Origin: Pseudomonadota bacterium
GTDB taxonomy: Bacteria; Desulfobacterota; Desulfovibrionia; Desulfovibrionales; Desulfovibrionaceae
Direction: 5' to 3'
Length of the DNA stretch: 5,805 nucleotides
Assembly: GCA_018822065.1 (NCBI GenBank)
Contig: JAHJKV010000479.1
Location: 1-5,805 of the forward strand
The notes beneath the pieces were generated by a model. It saw only the letters and a list, made by a program, of their open reading frames with translations, ran no database searches and was not told the origin of the DNA. Below are positions 5,606 through 5,805 of this stretch, piece by piece (within the stretch, counting starts at the first letter, position 1; the number at the start of each line of letters is the position of its first letter). Position numbers and translations under genes: made by a program.

Positions 5606-5650
5606 GGCCTCATGCTGTAGCCTGTCAGAAGCCCAAGCGCAACGTCCCCA

Positions 5651-5685
5651 GCGGCCAGAGGAGCGGGGTCCCTGGACTCCCGTTT
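5651..5685 (+). repeat. Short intergenic repeat, copy 2
   Basis: Same orientation and length as the copy at 4136-4170 (26 of 35 identical, ungapped). The hairpin is weaker here: CCAG (5655-5658) with CTGG (5672-5675), extended with a mismatch and a wobble. It sits upstream of the GT9 gene on the - strand, in the gap between it and the next - strand gene's terminator. The two copies thus bracket the GT9 gene and the 78-residue gene as direct repeats. Confidence 0.6.
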
Positions 5686-5710
5686 TGCTTCGCGGGGTTG
5701 GGGGATAGAA

Positions 5711-5736
5711 AAAGGCGCGACCGGAGTCGCGCCTTT
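5711..5736 (-). terminator. Intrinsic terminator of the right-hand gene
   Basis: AAAGGCGCGAC (5711-5721) and GTCGCGCCTTT (5726-5736) form a perfect 11-bp, GC-rich stem with a 4-nt loop. On the - strand the hairpin ends in a run of five T (complement of 5709-5713), the classical form of a Rho-independent terminator. It begins 21 nt after the TAA of the - strand gene entering from the right. Read on the + strand only three T follow, so it acts mainly leftward. It isolates the GT9 gene from upstream transcription. Confidence 0.88.
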
Positions 5737-5757
5737 GGAATAACCGTCTGTCCGTTG

Positions 5758-5805
5758 TTACTGGACCAGGGGGTTGGCACCGCCGCCGACGGGCACGATG
5801 GGTGC
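5758..5805 (-). CDS. 3' end of a gene running off the window (partial)
   Basis: On the - strand the frame reads APIVPVGGGANPLVQ and stops with TAA (complement of 5758-5760). The placement 21 nt before a strong leftward intrinsic terminator supports this as a real gene end. Only 15 residues are visible: a Gly-rich, Pro/Val-rich tail, which is too little to identify. The other frames are less attractive because they do not place a stop close to the terminator in this way. Confidence 0.6.
   Translation of the reverse strand, partial: APIVPVGGGANPLVQ

Noticed and set aside
5614..5644. Possible promoter TTGCGC-N17-TACAGC for the GT9 gene
   Set aside because: The -10 match is poor and would leave almost no leader; not strong enough to list as a feature.

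Overview
The window looks like a chromosomal stretch of a GC-rich delta-proteobacterial sulfate reducer of the Desulfovibrio/Pseudodesulfovibrio type. This is an inference from the flavour of the protein sequences (GlpX, transketolase, the GT9 protein with its C-terminal Cys motif) and from GC-rich short intergenic repeats; no taxonomic search was possible. No phage, IS, CRISPR, tRNA or rRNA is visible.

Left part (1-3994, + strand) is a tightly packed sugar-phosphate operon. The tail of an unidentified gene (stop at 34-36) overlaps by ATGA the start of a 140-residue coiled-coil-type protein of unknown function. After 11 nt comes rpiB (ribose-5-phosphate isomerase B), after 28 nt tkt (transketolase), and after about 100 nt containing two stem-loops, glpX (class II fructose-1,6-bisphosphatase). 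Together these interconvert pentose, tetrose, hexose and heptose phosphates (non-oxidative pentose phosphate pathway plus the gluconeogenic bisphosphatase step). All three active sites appear intact.

Middle (3995-4168) is a convergent intergenic region that is almost entirely dyad-symmetric: a 13-bp hairpin directly after the glpX stop, a perfect 44-bp palindrome nested symmetrically inside a 10-bp inverted repeat, and a short imperfect hairpin belonging to a repeat that has a second copy at 5651-5685. None carries a classical U-tract. This is the most unusual non-coding structure in the window.

Right part (4169-5805, - strand) holds a 78-residue protein of unknown function with a good sigma-70 type promoter of its own (4482-4510), a 350-residue glycosyltransferase family 9 (heptosyltransferase-like) protein, and, beyond a clean intrinsic terminator (5711-5736), the last 15 codons of another - strand gene running off the window. 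The two-gene minus-strand segment is bracketed by the two copies of the 35-nt repeat. I did not find a clearly novel multi-gene system; the main items for follow-up are the nested palindrome, the paired repeats, the intercistronic hairpins and the two unknown small proteins.
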